Of a stretch of 64,000 nucleotides of DNA, positions 11,601 through 26,600 are shown one piece after another (positions within the stretch are counted from its first letter, which is position 1; each line of letters opens with the position of its first letter). Source of the stretch: Fragum whitleyi. Its lineage: Eukaryota > Mollusca > Bivalvia > Cardiida > Cardiidae. A program made the position numbers and the translations under genes. The DNA lies in NCBI GenBank assembly GCA_948146395.1, contig OX411552.1, positions 1,350,001 through 1,414,000 on the forward strand, read 5' to 3'. The notes beneath the pieces are model-generated. The model did not search any database, was not told where the DNA came from, and saw nothing but the letters and a program-made list of their open reading frames with translations.

Positions 11601-14600
11601 AATCACTTTAAAATTGGTTTCATCACCAATTAACAAGTTTTCAAGAATACTAATATCCTCTGTTGGTTTTCACAATAGTTACAAAAACAACCATAGCAAA
11701 GTGTGATACATATACATGTATATTAGTCAATGCATAGTAGGTTACATTTGATAGAAATTTGCAAATTTCTTGTAACCTGAATACATGGCTATATCAATAC
11801 ATTTTGTACTAAAGGTAGTGGAACCATAATAGGTCAAGAACATTTGAATTCATGATCTTTAACAGTGTTAACCGAGGTTTCCAAATGTAAATCATTAGGA
11901 AACCTGGGTTAACACTGTTAAAGTTCATTACTTCTGAAACATGGCAGAACTATTACAGGTTTACCACAAAAAACAAATGATCATTCAAAGATCTTGTAAA
12001 TTGAAAAGTTTCATAATCAAATATTTTTAGAATGTTTGTCAAAAATGTCCTCTCACCCTTCCTCTAGACAGTACCTCCTCCCCTAGACTGTAATTGGTTC
12101 CTATGGCAACATAACCTTTGACCCCTGACACTGTCTCCTCAGACTTCAAGGACACATATTTTAGTGAGGTCACATGTTCATAATCATCCATTTCAATCCT
12201 GGAAAGTAGATAAGAATTAAACCATTCTACATAATCTATATTCTTTATAATTCTTGAGAAAAGATAGTTTTTAAAGCATTATTTATTCCACATCTATTTT
12301 TCTCTTTACAATTTGCATAAGTCTGAAATTAGTAATGTACAAAACTTTATGCTTGACAAAAAATTGATATGACAGGAAATAAAAAATCTAATACCTGAAG
12401 ACAAGTTAACACCTGCAAATCAGTGCATTCGACTTTAGTTTCAGCAAAAGGTTGTTATGGGAGACCACTCTCACCACTGACCTGCATAGCTTGGTATGTT
12501 TAGACAATCTTCTTTGGCTCAGTGGTTAGCCCATTAGACTTGTTAACCAAATATTTGAATATTGTTGTCAGTGTGGATTCTAAATGGCTCACGTCGAATA
12601 TTTTTCAGCTATGCTTCAGTTGAGGACAGTTCGTACATAACAAGGTTAAGAATCAACCTCTAAGAGATTTTTTTTATCAATAATAGAACAGAAAATATCA
12701 AGGACATCACTGTAAAATAGAAATTGTTAACTTTTTTCATTTTGACCATAAAATTTTGAGTTATTATTTAAACTATACTTCATAACAGTCAATATTACTC
12801 GAGCAACCACGTCTATTATGTGACCAATTCTATTAAGCAACCACCATAAAAAGCCCATTCACCGTAAGCCAAATGTGTGAAAAAGAGGACACTCTTAACG
12901 AAAAATTGGTAAACATTGAATCTTATGTTGATAAGATGATTCTAATGGGTTCGAACATCATAGGATTCAGTACCACTTGACCGACAATCTATAAATGCTA
13001 TCAAAATCAGCTGTGACATTTATCATAGTATTTCGTATTAAGCGATCATTCCCATAAACGACTGCTTTTGTTGGTCTCTTAAGTGGTCACTTAATACAAG
13101 TTTTACTGTACTTACTGAGTGTTTGGGACAACTTCCCATGATGTAGGACTGTATAGCTGACATGAAAACTTTGGGGTGGTGGGGTACACAAATCGTTCAT
13201 CTGTAAACAAAGTATAATATGCATTGCATTCAAGCTACATAATGCTATGAAAACATTTTGAAATGATACCCCACAATGCATGTACACACTTACAAAACTG
13301 GGTATCATTTCTAAAATCTTTAATCTTCGGCTGATATTCAACATGAACACGGGGCAGGTAAAGGCTCATGACAAACAGATCAGTTATAGATATTATTCAC
13401 TACTGGAATTACAAAATCAATATCAGTTGTTCATAAATGAGCTTATTGAATCTTGTCTTTCCATTCCTTCTTTATTCCAGATTCAGGGAGGCTATATATC
13501 AAAAGCTCTGCAATTAAGATACATGACAAATCTTGGTCTATAAAACCTAATTATATCTCATTTTAGGCTGCAAAAATTAAATTTCATTAACATTTGTTGG
13601 GTTTTAACTAAATTTACTGACCTCTTTCAATGGTTTCAAATTCTCTTTCCCCTGTTTCTGTGGTGGACTTTGGTAATTTGTTGCTGATTTCTGGATTATG
13701 GACAACTACAGCATATGTCTGTCAATAAAAACAATTCCATGGTACCAAATTTGAGCTTGATTATTGACCTTGACATTTGACCTTTACAAATGTGCAATGA
13801 TGAGAGGGACAATCAAACCAAATATGAGCATATGAACTAAGTGTTTGAGGTAGTGGACATGTAATAGTTCCGCAACATTTCGGAACTCATGAACTTTCAC
13901 AATGTTGACTGAGGTTTCCTAATGAAAATCATTAGGAAACCTTGGTTAACACTGTTCAAGCTCATTACGTCTGAAAAGTTGTGGAACTATTATATGTCCC
14001 CTACCTTAAGTTCGAGGAAAAAGTTTATTTTGCACGCCAAGCTTTCTCAGACAGACTCACCTACAGACAGTTGGACAACAGTAAAGCAACATGCTTTCTA
14101 TCCATGTCTATTGATGGCACAAAACATTACATTGATCAGTGAAGCATTTATCATGCATTTTGACTGTAAAGATATTACTACTTCTCTGCTTGGAAATCCC
14201 GTATTGCATCTCAAATAGTGATGTTAAGAAAACTTACCTTAGAGAAGACAATAAATATTGATTATTCTTTTTAGAAATTCAAAAGTTACAAACTCGATTT
14301 TAATCATTTTTATGGCCTTGATTGCAGATATAAACACATCCTAAATAATGTTTTATGAAAATAATCTGACATTCATGTATTTCCATTGAACTTTTGGATC
14401 TGCTAATAGTTGTTCATAATATAATTGACATGAAAACAAATTTTTAAACAAACCTTGCTGTCTGAATGATAGATGACAAAATGTGGTGAACATCGTAACG
14501 GAACTTTTCTGATTGGCCAGGGAGCATCGTAGGTGAGATGAGTCGGTAATACTGATATTCGTAACTCTCCCTAAAATATGAGTCAGTTTTTGTTAATCTT

Positions 14601-17600
14601 TGTCATAGCGAATATCAAAACCTTGGCAAAAATTGAATTTAAATCAAAGTGCTCAAAGCACTGGACGTACTAACTTGAAATCAGTATTTATTTTTAAAAT
14701 ACAATCTTGAGACTTTTTTGCCTTGAAAAGTAAAATCAATTGGTATAAACAAAGATCAGACTGCACATATGTGCAGGCTGATCTTTGTCTATACCTCATG
14801 CGAAGGCAGGAATATTTGGGTTTCAGCAAGATAAGGGTTAAAACTTAAAATATTCTTCTTTACCAAAATGCAATAGTACTGACATAAATATGAATGCCTT
14901 CAGAAACAAAGTCGGTTTTCGTCTAAACCCTATAACTACAGCTTCTAAAAAGCTGTAGTTATAGGGTTTTGGAAGAAAATCTCTGAAATGAGTTTGTGAA
15001 ACATGAATATCAAACTTTACCCTATTTGTTGAATGATAATATGGCTTTTAATATCACTTGTAACAATATTTCAGAATTATTTCATCATTTCTAAAAAACA
15101 AAAGTCTGACATAAGTATAGGAAGTTGGTTGTTGAATATTGCCAGTCAAAATGAACAATTTCAATTAGCTTTTTGATCAACATAAATTAATCGTCATTTA
15201 CACTTTATCAAGTATAGATACATCTAAACCCATTTAATTTCATACAGTACTGTTACAGTTTTTAGAAGGTTTAACTTACCTGTCTGTTAAAGTATAGGAA
15301 CCCTTTGGGACAATTAACATTATGAAATTCAGCAAAACATGTGATAGAACCGTCTATACCCATTGGATGGATTCTCAAAGATCCCCTGTGGGTCATAAAT
15401 AACCAGTGTGGATAGGGTCCACAAATAAACACCTGAAATTACATGTGAGAGAACATTCCAGAACACTTTATCTTTCACAATGTTAGCCAAGGTTTCCTAG
15501 TTGTCTCTTTATTGTGTTATTCTTGGTTTGAGGTCATTTAATGGGTAGTATAGCTCTTTGAAAAGCTTGTTTCTTTGTATAATTTTTAGATTGTAACAAT
15601 GTTTTTTACGCAAGTATTTTAATATTGTTACGTAATTTGTCTTTTAAAGTATGATTGCATTATCATATTGATTGTTATATTGTACTACTTGATTATTCTA
15701 TGATCTGTTATGATATTTTTTTGGTTGGCGGATAGACCAACTGTTATATGCATGTTAACTTGAGACAAAATTGACCAAGGGGTCACCAAAATTGGCACAT
15801 ACATTCACCTACAGGTTTAGATTATCCTTGGTTCAGCAGTTCGCATGTTGGTCTTGTAAACCTATTATTTCAATATTACTTTTCTGATTGGGTAGTATCT
15901 TTTCAGCTATGCTTCAGTTGCCAACTATTGGTTCATATGTCTTACCCCACCATAACCCAAATATCATGAAAATATCTGAAGTGACACGCTCGTTCATCTT
16001 CAAACAAATTAAGGACAAAGCCTTCTTTAACGCTTTTGGGTGGATTATCCAGAACTAATGATAGATTATCTCTTGATAACCTTACTGCCAAAGTAAAGAG
16101 TTCACCAAAAGTTATAAATGTTTGGTTTTTTGTTTGTAGGATCAATAAATCTTTCAATTAGCAAACAACAAAGCTATATTTTCACACATGGCTTTGCCAT
16201 CTGTGAAAATATAGCTTTTGGTTGTTCACTCAATGAAAGAATAATCCATTTTACACTGACTCAAACAATTATCCTCCACTTACCCCACTATAACCCGAGA
16301 TATCATGGAAGTATCTAAAGTGACACGCTCGTTCATCTTTAAATTCTTCAGGCTCCTCCAAAATGTCAACATCAGGTCTTTTTCTTGGCTTGATCTTACG
16401 TTCTTTGAGAATTAGATTGTGTTGAACCTTCTTAAACCTTATCTTAATTCTGTCATCAGTCTTAGATTGTTGGTACGGAAATGCTTCGTAGATTAATAAA
16501 CCGTCCTCAACCCTGGCCTGAAAATATCAAAAAAGATTCAGGGGTCCAGATAAGAGCGGGTAAAGCCAGTCTAAAATCTTTATTGCCCAGATAAACCCTA
16601 TGTAGTAGGTACTCATTTGAATTGTCAACATAGGGTTTCAGTTACATATAATAAATTATTTGGTAACCAAAGTATCCCCTCTATCTGTGTCTCTGGGCTT
16701 GATAAGAAATGATGTCACCTTACTAAGTTATCTTCATTACAGACTTAAACCTTTGAACAAGCCAACCTTCAAAGAACAAATTTTACCTTTTCAAAGAATT
16801 TTTGACAAATAATTATTAATTTTTGGAAACATCACAAAAAGAAATTCGAAACATGCATTGCATTTCCTTTCTAAGGTCCAACACTCCATTTTCAGTCATC
16901 AATATGATACAAGGACATTTTTCATATTGAAAATTTTTGTATGGAGAATTGACATTAACATCAAGAGTTAAAGTCCCTACCATTAGGAATGGTCTTGAGT
17001 TTTTCTGCCCTAAACCAACCAACATTAGTTCATAGACACTTGTATTTGTGGGTTCACTAGCTGTTAACTTCTCCTGAGATGTGCTGGACCTGAAAGTACA
17101 GTACAGACGCCATTGCTCAAGAGACCACTTCTTTTATATGTCCCTTCAAAACAAAATCTCTGAAAAAGAAGACATTCTTATAAAATTGTTTATTAATGAA
17201 TCTTTTGCTTCTGGAACCCATTAGAGTTGTCTCAATGAGACAAATCCATTGTGTTTGAATATCAAAGGATTCAGTAAGAATTATGCAACAATCTATATAA
17301 TGCTATCAAAATTATCTGTCTTATTTATCATGAAATATGGTACGAGGCAACCATTCCCAAAAGCAGCGGCTTTTTGGTAGTCCCCTAAGTGGCCGCATAA
17401 CAGGAGTTTGACTGAATATGGTATAAATATATTGACTATAGTTCTTAACACAATCACACATATTCCATTATAATTTACTTGCATCCTTGAAATAAGACCT
17501 CAGTCTCATTGAAATTTTCAACATAGTGCCAGATTAAGCCAAAAGAATAAATTTATCAAATATGAGTACCCCATTGAATTTAAATTCAAGCTGAAAGCTG

Positions 17601-20600
17601 AAACATTCTTACTCTCCACTGCTTTTCCAAAACTTCAGACTTGACCAAATTCAAATTAAGGTACTTGTAATCACCTTGGAAAGTAATGGCATACAAATAT
17701 TCTGCAGTTTGTTACTGGAGATTGAATAAATGCTGGAAATCAAATTTCTTTGGCCTTCATATTGAGATAGTATCATAACCCTGGCTGTTTATATCAAAGT
17801 ATAAAACATGTACTTACAATGATTTATCCAATAGTTGCTGACTGTCAACCAAGACTTTCTGTCCAATAGGGAATGACTTCACATAATAACAAACTCGAAA
17901 ATCTGGTAAACTACAGATCTGCAATCAAATGCACATGATATTAACATCATACTAGTGATTCTACAGTCAAGAATTCACCGGACTTTGCAAATTATCACAT
18001 CAGTGCTTAAACATTGTATATGCCTAAACAGTGTATCAACACTTGCTATCTTTAAGAACTGGGGCCTGAATATTATATTAAAGACGATTCTTTTTAATTG
18101 AGTAAACTTTAATATATCAATATGCTTCCTTTTTAAAAGATCTTATCATATATATAGAGGATATTGAATGAGTGGTCATTGAATACTGAATTTATCAAAC
18201 GAGTCATCTAAAAACAGATAAAAACGAGGTTGCGCCGAGTTTTTATCTGTTTTAGATGACAAGTTTAATAAATTCTGTATTTTATGAGCACAAATTTTAT
18301 ATTCTGTTTATACTATGACCCGAAATTTAGCAAAAAATCGTCAAAATTCCTGAAATTCAACATTTCAATTTTCCACGAAACTTATAACGCCGTTCAGTGC
18401 TCTCAATAAGGGCCAAAATCAGGAATTTTTGTAATTCCATGTTGGGATTTCAGGAATTTTTTACTAAGTAAGGAATTTTTAACCCCTCCCCCTGCTATCC
18501 CCACCCGCACACACACCCTCCTTTTCTGTACACTTCGTAAATGCTTGTTTCCTTGTTAAATGTAAGTTTTTTTGCTCCCAAAGTCAATGATTCTGGTTGG
18601 TTCTCTAAGAATAAAGGACTTCCAAGCCTTAAAACTTGTAGCCTTGACTTTAAGCTGTAGGGACGAGCTTTGGTTTCACAATCCCCTTTTATTAATTTCA
18701 TTGAATAAACTATGGAAACTAATATGAGAAAATGTGGAGTTTCTATTTGAAATCTGTCCTTAGCTGTATCTTGCGCGGTGGGCCTAGGAAATGCGGCTTA
18801 CTCAAATTTTAGTAACGATGTTTTGGTATCCGGCGATATTACAGAAATTAATGCAGCTTTAATTTTCCTCGGCCTGTCGTTCCAAAGGTGGCGAACTTTC
18901 TAGGTAGTGTGCCAATAAAACTTAAAGTTCCAAGCCTATTTAAACTTACGCAGAATTATCCAAATAGCAGAAGTCAAGAAAAAATCGTCATTTCAAATCG
19001 CTCGTCAGACATGTTGCAAACAACTTAAATGACGTCATTGGGATTTCCCCACGTTCTCCGAAGATGCCGATTCTACACATATTTAAACGAGGACACTCGA
19101 ATGACCTTTCGTAAATGTTTTCCGGTAGCGTCTTTTTCACTTCGGATAAATTACCCGTAGATCTATTTTAAGAGTTTTAGGAAGTGATATTTCGAAATTT
19201 TATTGGTCTGAGCTGCATAAACTACGTTTGATATAACGAATTTTCCCCTGATTTAAATTTCGTTTGTTTTGATAATCCGACAAAGGACCCTCGCGATCTG
19301 TATCCGACTAAGAAAGATAATGACAGAAGCGGTAAAGACGCGTCGCTAACCCGATAACTGATTGCGTTTACAATCAAAGACTGGTTGTTATAGCGACAGT
19401 TTAATACACCACGCGTTACACATGGCTTGTTATGGTCAGCTATAATGTGTATGCTCGCGTTGATTATCGATTTTTTGCACGTGTAGACTTACGTTTAATC
19501 CTTTATTAGGTAAATTCGTAAAACGTCCGGGGTTAAATTACAGGACGTTTTCCTCGAATCTCGGACGTTTTTTTTACGTCCAGGTTTGATTTTCCGGACG
19601 TAATTTCTGAAATTCTGGACGTATATTACGTCGACGTCCGCTTATTGAGAGCACTGGCCATTTAAATATGACGTCACAAAACATAGATTATGACGTCGTT
19701 TTCGCGGTTACAAAATAGCATTGCTATTCGCCCTGAGCTCATTTGCATAGTTATTTCACTAGTGTAATAACACCCGTGTAATATCAAAAATATTCAACGG
19801 CGTTATTTCACTTCGGCAATGTAGGTCATATTATAAATATAATCTATAATATATCACTAGATTGATTTCTATACAATTCATAAAACATAACAATTTACTG
19901 ACAAAAAATACCCCTTCTTTTAACATCATAATTTGATGTAAGTAAATTTCTACACATTGACTACCACTCAAATTGATAGCTCAGTTCAAAACACTTGTAA
20001 CTTCCAATAAAGGTAGTACTAATTGTTTTGCACTGCTAAATCAAAAAGTGCCAAAAAGTCGTACCTCTAAACTCCCATTATCTCTACTAATAGCTGCCCA
20101 GTATGTGGACCTTACTTCTTTCTTTGACTTTTTCCTGAAATGTCAGAATAAGGAAGAGAATTTTTTATCACTTGAGGAAAGTTCTGCAGAATTCCTCGAA
20201 TATGAACTATGACAATGCAGAAGAGAATTTTAATGATTTCACAAGAAAAATATTGTTGGACTATATTGGAGAAACCTACCCTGCCTTTAGGATGACAAAA
20301 CAATGTAAACTGTTTGCAAATTATTCCTCACTTTGCACACAAGTGCATGTGCAAAGTGGGGTATGATTTGCAAACAGTTTGCACTGTTTTGTCACCTTGA
20401 AAGCAGGGAAGATGTACTGTTATTGTGTCTGTAATGTTGTGAAGGGGACACTTATGCCATGTTTGGTTGAAATCTGCCAACTGGTAACTTAGGAAAAGAT
20501 AATCAAAGATTTCAGGTTTTAAATTTCCTTGTCCTACCACACTCATATTTTGGGGGCAGGTAGGGGATGGATGTTACAAAAGATCACCTTGAGCATTTTG

Positions 20601-23600
20601 TGCTTAAGGTAGTGGACCCATATTAGTTCTGCAACATTTCAGACCAAATATTGTTTCACAATGTTAACTGAGGTTTCCTAATGAAAATCATTAGGAAACC
20701 TTGGTTAACATTGTTTAAGTTCATTACTTCGGAAACATTGCAGAACTATTACTGTTCCACTACCTAAAAAGGCAACGAATACTATCAAGAGGGTAACTCT
20801 AAATATATTTTTTGTATAACTGATTCCCCCTTAAAGTACTAGAATCCAAGGGTGTAGGGCATCTTTCTTTTTTAACATTAATTTCAATGAACAACTCTGC
20901 CTTGAAAAGGGCTGAACAGGCCGAAAAGACTATGATGTGCAGGCTGATCTTTGTCTTTACCTGTTCTGCTACAGCATAAATATTTTGGGTTCAGCATGAC
21001 AAGGGTTAAATTTTATCCACAATCTAGTGCTCAAACAGCCACGCCTTGGGACCTACATGTGGCCCTTCTAGTTATTATCTCCTTTATTAGCTTAAAAATT
21101 TTGTTAGCTAATTAAGTTGCATATTTTGACTTGCATTCTCTTTCAAATCTTGATGTTTCCATTAATAAAAGTTCCTATGTCAATGTATAATCATATATAT
21201 ATAATACATACTTTGTGTATCATATGAAAAAAATATCTAACAAGGTTGTTAGGGAGAATTGAATATTTGGAGAATTGAATATTGTTGAGGCTCTGCCGAG
21301 ACAATTATCAATTCTCACAACTGAGGTTGATATTTTTTCATTCAATACACTAAATATTTATTATATTTATCTTATAACCTATATTTGTCTTGCTTTTGTC
21401 AGTGTTTCTTACTGAAATGCAAGTTTCTAAAAATAACCGCATTATATCATTGTTCTGAAAATAACTATGTGATATCATGAAAAATATCATACCGGATGTT
21501 ATCACACAGATATTTGTGTAGTTATAAGATAAATCTTTATATCTATATCTATCTTTTAGTCTCTAGATATTCTTACTTTGACTTGGCCTCTCCTTGTACA
21601 CTAGTAGTTGATGTATCAAACATTGATGTATCTGTGTCACCGTAGAGAAGTTCATCTTCATCGTCAACCGTACTACAAATATACAGAAATATAAACCCTT
21701 ATCATACTGAACCTGGAATATTCCTGCTTTGGCAGGAGCTATAGACAAATATCAGCCTGCACATATGTGCAGTCTGATGTTAGTCTACACCACCTATTTC
21801 TCACTGTCAAACCAGAATTGTCAATTGATTTAGCTTTTCAAATAAAAATTGACTTACAGTTGGTACTTTCGGTGCTTTTTGCCTTTTTATTTTGATGGGG
21901 TTTTTTTGTCAAAATTTATTTAGAATGACAAGGGTTAATTTATGCTCATTTTTATTGTCTTTTTGATATTGCTATTTCTTTTCTATGTAAGTTTTCACAC
22001 ATACTAATAGCTTAAAAGAGTGATTGTCATTTCAGTACTTCCCTACTTCATGAGAAAATCAAGGCAAATTTTTTTTTTTCTTCATAAATCTCTTTCCTTT
22101 TCTATTGAGAACAACAATCTTTTCTCTAGTTCAACTTTAATTCTAATAGGTCATATTCAATCAAGTAAGAGTGCATTAGATAGACAATTATAACATGCTT
22201 TTTTTCTTTGATGCACAGCTAATGAAAAGATACCACTAACTGGTTTGCTAATTTTGAAAGTTCAACTACCTTAATACCTGATACAGATACAGAATACTAA
22301 CCCAATAGTTTTGTGACTACCAAGAACACTGTCTTAATGACAGAATTCAAATGAAGTTCCAAAAACATACCATTCAATGAGATACAATAGACAGTTATCA
22401 TCTTTCCAAATAAAATTTTCAGTTTCATATATTACCTGTGTTCCATACTAAACACCTTATCTAGTGATGTTTTGGAAGTGTTCAGCTGTTCTACATTATT
22501 GACATCATCTTCCAATTCAACAGCTGCAGTTGTAAACATTCCACTCGTGTCCTTGTAGGCACACATATACGTCACTCGGGGCTTCTGAAGAAAATATTTG
22601 CAATGGTTGATATAATTATAGTATGTGAATAATTCAATGAATCTATCAAAGTTGCAGAAATAATCAAATAATCAATCCTCTACACTATTGAAAACATTAT
22701 TAGAAGTTTTGACAACAATTCCAATTCAATGAAAATAAGAACTATATGATAATCGGACTAACAATTGGTTCAATTAAATTTGTGTTTTTGAAATTTAAAC
22801 AAGAGGACCAAGATGGTCCTAGATCGCTCACCTGAGTCTCTTTGACCCTTGGGACAACACATTAATTAGATAGGCAGATGTCATAAAGAAGATAATTGCC
22901 TAAGATCAATACCATGGAACATTTTCAGCAAAGAGCAAGACAGATATGCCTTTTTGCTCTTTGATTCTATGTAAAAAGGGATGCACCCGAGTGGACCCCA
23001 AATGTGACCCCAGCGTCTTGATATGAACAAACTTGAAAGAGGTCCATAAGATGATGATACATACTAAATATGAAAGCTGTCAGCCTTCTGGTTTCAAAAA
23101 AGAAGATTTTTGACAGTTTTTCTATTTTCACCCATTATGCTCAGATAAGCTGAGACCGATGTGCCCGGGCGGAGCCCAAATATGACCCAAGGGTCTTGAT
23201 ATGAACAAACTTGGTAGGGGCCCACTAGATGATGCTACATACCAAAAATGAAAGCACTGTGCCCTCTGGTTTCGATTTAAGAAGATTTTAAAAGATTTTC
23301 GCTCTTCCATTATATGTTAAAAGGGTTGCGCCCTGGTGGAGCCCAAATATGATCCTAGGGTCTTGATATGAACAAACTTGGTAGAGGTCCACTAGATGTA
23401 GATGATGCTACATACTAAATATGAAAGCTGTCTGCCTTCTGGTTTCATAGAAGAAGATTTTTGAAGATTTTCATTTTTTTACCCTTCGTGCTCTAAAGAG
23501 ATAAAGGGATGCACCCGTGCAAAGCCCAAATATGACACAAGGGTCTTGATATGAACAAACTTGGTAGAGGCCACCTAGGTGATGCTACACACCAAGTATT

Positions 23601-26600
23601 AAAGATGTCTGCCATCTGGATTCAGAGAAGAAGATTTTTAAAGATTTTCACTCTTTGATTCAATGTAAAAAGGGTTAAGCCCGGGCAAAGCCAAAATATG
23701 ACCCCAGGGTCTTGATATGAACAAACTTGGTAGAGGTCCACTAGATGATGCTACATACCAAATATGAAAGCTGTCTGCCATCTGGTTTCATAGAAGAAGA
23801 TTTTTGAAGATTTTCATTTTTTTACCCTTCATGCTCATAAGAGATAAAGGGATGCACCTGTGCAAAGCCTAAATATGACCCAAGGGTTTTGATATGAACA
23901 AACTTGGTAGAGGCCCACTAGGTGATGCCACACACCAAATATAAAAGCTGTCTACCATCTGGTTACAGAGAAGAAGAATTTTAAAGATTTTCATTCTTTG
24001 ATTCTATGTAAAAAGGGTTGGGCCCAGGCAAAGCCCAAATATGACCCCAGAGTTTGATATGAACAAACTTGGTAGCGGTCCACTAGATGATGCTACATAC
24101 CAAATATGAAAGCTGTCTGCCTTCTGGTTTCAGAGAAGAAGATTTTTAAAGTTTTTCATATTTTCACCCATTTTATTAAGGGTTAAGGGAAAGTTAAGGG
24201 TGGATTTCATTTATTTGAACAACTTTGGTAGAGCTTGACCCAAGTAACAACCCTGCCAAGCTTCATCAAGATTGGCCCACTGGTTTAGGAGGAGAAGATG
24301 TTTAAAGAAATTGTGGACGACGCACATCGCACGACGGACGACAGACATTCTACGATCCCAATAGCTCACCTTGAGCACTTCGTGCTCAGGTGAGCTAATG
24401 ATGCCAAAAATGCACATTTTCTCAAGTTTTATCACTGTAGATGATGTATGCTCAGTTTCAAAAATGACATTTATTAACATAATCACTTTATCATCAAAAT
24501 TCTTCAGATATTAGAGTATGTAAAGTTTATTTGACGAGTTTGGCAGACAACTGGACAGGTCAAAAAGATTGACAGTAAGAAAGACAAAAGTAAAACAATG
24601 AATATGCCTGAAATCCTTGGATATTAGCCCAAATAAATAATTAAGTTTTAATAACAATTTCTCAAGTTCCATCAAAGCTGTCTCTCTTCTCTCTCAAACA
24701 AATCTATATCAGTAAAAGATTGCCTTCAGATACCATCTAAGATTTACTTGAACTCTACCCTTCTCATGCTGTTTTAAGATATATGTTTCTTCAGTACATT
24801 TAGCTTTGATAGACAGTATAAAATATGATCAGCCTGCACAGGAGTGCAATATGATATTAGCAAATACTTTGTGTGGGTAAAAATTAAGACAGGCTAGTAA
24901 TTTGTGAGAAAAAAGGGCAATTTGCATGAAACAAAATGTAAAATTTAGCAGGTTAAGACAAGAGGACCAAGATGGTCCTAGATTGCTCACCTGAGTCTCT
25001 TTGACACCTGAGATATCACGTCAATTAAAAAGGGAAATGTCATAAAGGAGGTAATTTCTACACAAAACCAAGATTCATGAAGATAGGGCCAAAATTTTGG
25101 CCTCTAGAGTTACAACAAGAAAATTATTGTTAAGACCCCTTTTCCTGTGATATGACATAGATCTTTCCCTTTTCCAATAGGGTTCATCCTTGTGACCTGG
25201 CCAACGTTCTGACCAAGTTTCATGAAGATTGGGCCCTATTTGTGGCCTCTAGAGTGTAAACAAGAAAATAGTCATTAAGGCCCCTTTTCCTGTGATATGG
25301 CATGGATCCTTCCCATTTTCGTTAGGGATAATCTTTGTGACATGGCCAACATTCTGACCAAGTTTCATGAAGATTGGGCCCTATTTGTGGCCTCTAGAGT
25401 GTAAACAAGAAAATAGTCATTAAGGCCCCTTTTCCTGTGATATTACTTGGATCCTTCCCATTTTCGTTAGGGATAATCATTGTGACCTGGCCAACATTCT
25501 GACCAAGATTCATGAAGATTGGACCATATTTGTGGCCTCTAGAGTGTAAACAAGAAAATTGTCATTCAGGCCCCTTTTCCTGTGATATTACTTGGATCCT
25601 TCCCATTTTCAATAGGGTTAATCTTTGTGACTTGGCCATCTTTCTGGCCACGTTTCATAGAGATTGGGCCATATTTATCATCATTGTGACCTGACCAACA
25701 TTTTGACCGAGTTTCATGAAGATTGGATCATATTTGTGGCCTCTAGAGTGTAAACACTTAACTTGTTGACGCCAGATGACGAACGACGGACAACAGATGA
25801 CAGACATTCAATGATCACAAAAGTTCACCTTGACCAAGATGTGCTCAGGTGAGCTTTTTAAAACACTAAGACATTCCCCTCTATTGAATGTTGCGCTACT
25901 TACATTAGATAGAAGTGGTTTACTGAGAACTAATCTAGCTGTAGACCCTGATCCTTCCTGTCTTAATACTAACATCATAATAACACCTTCATCACTCATG
26001 ATGAGAATATACGGATCCGCTACAGAACAGTGAACAATGGGTGTACCCATCTCTATAGGGATGTTTTGAATCTGTTCAACTGGAATATACAAAAATACAG
26101 AATATATGGATCAGATGCAGAAAAGTGAACAATCCCTCTCTATACGGATGTTTTGAATCTGTTCAACAGGAATAAAGAAATATAACATTGAAAAAAATGC
26201 AATAAAATAAAAGTGTTGAAATTAAAGTGTGGACCCAAATATGGGTCAATATTTGTTTTAAAAATTTAATTTTCAATTTTTTCTAATTTACAAATGAAAA
26301 TCAGGTGGCAAAGATTAAGATCAGACTGCACATATGTGCAGGCTGATCTTTGTCTAAATCTCCTATCAAAGCAGGAATATTCCAGGTTCAGCATGACAAG
26401 GGTTTAAAGAATTTAATAAATTTTGTTCTACATTGGCATAATGAGTGAATATCACTCTTTCACTAATATAAGACTCTTACATCCTTCAGCTGCAAAATTT
26501 ATCAAACTTACAAATAACAACAAACATTTCCACATCTATAAGTATCAGTTGGATCTACTGAATTGAAACAAAAGGAAGGAAAGATTTTTTTCTTCTTAGA

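Noticed and set aside
16850..16930. TENGVLDL in a minus-strand frame as the missing RENGTMEI exon of CPSF1
   Set aside because: It lies downstream of exon 21, out of order, without matching splice phases. The true exon 19 (RDNGSLE) was found at 20065-20134.
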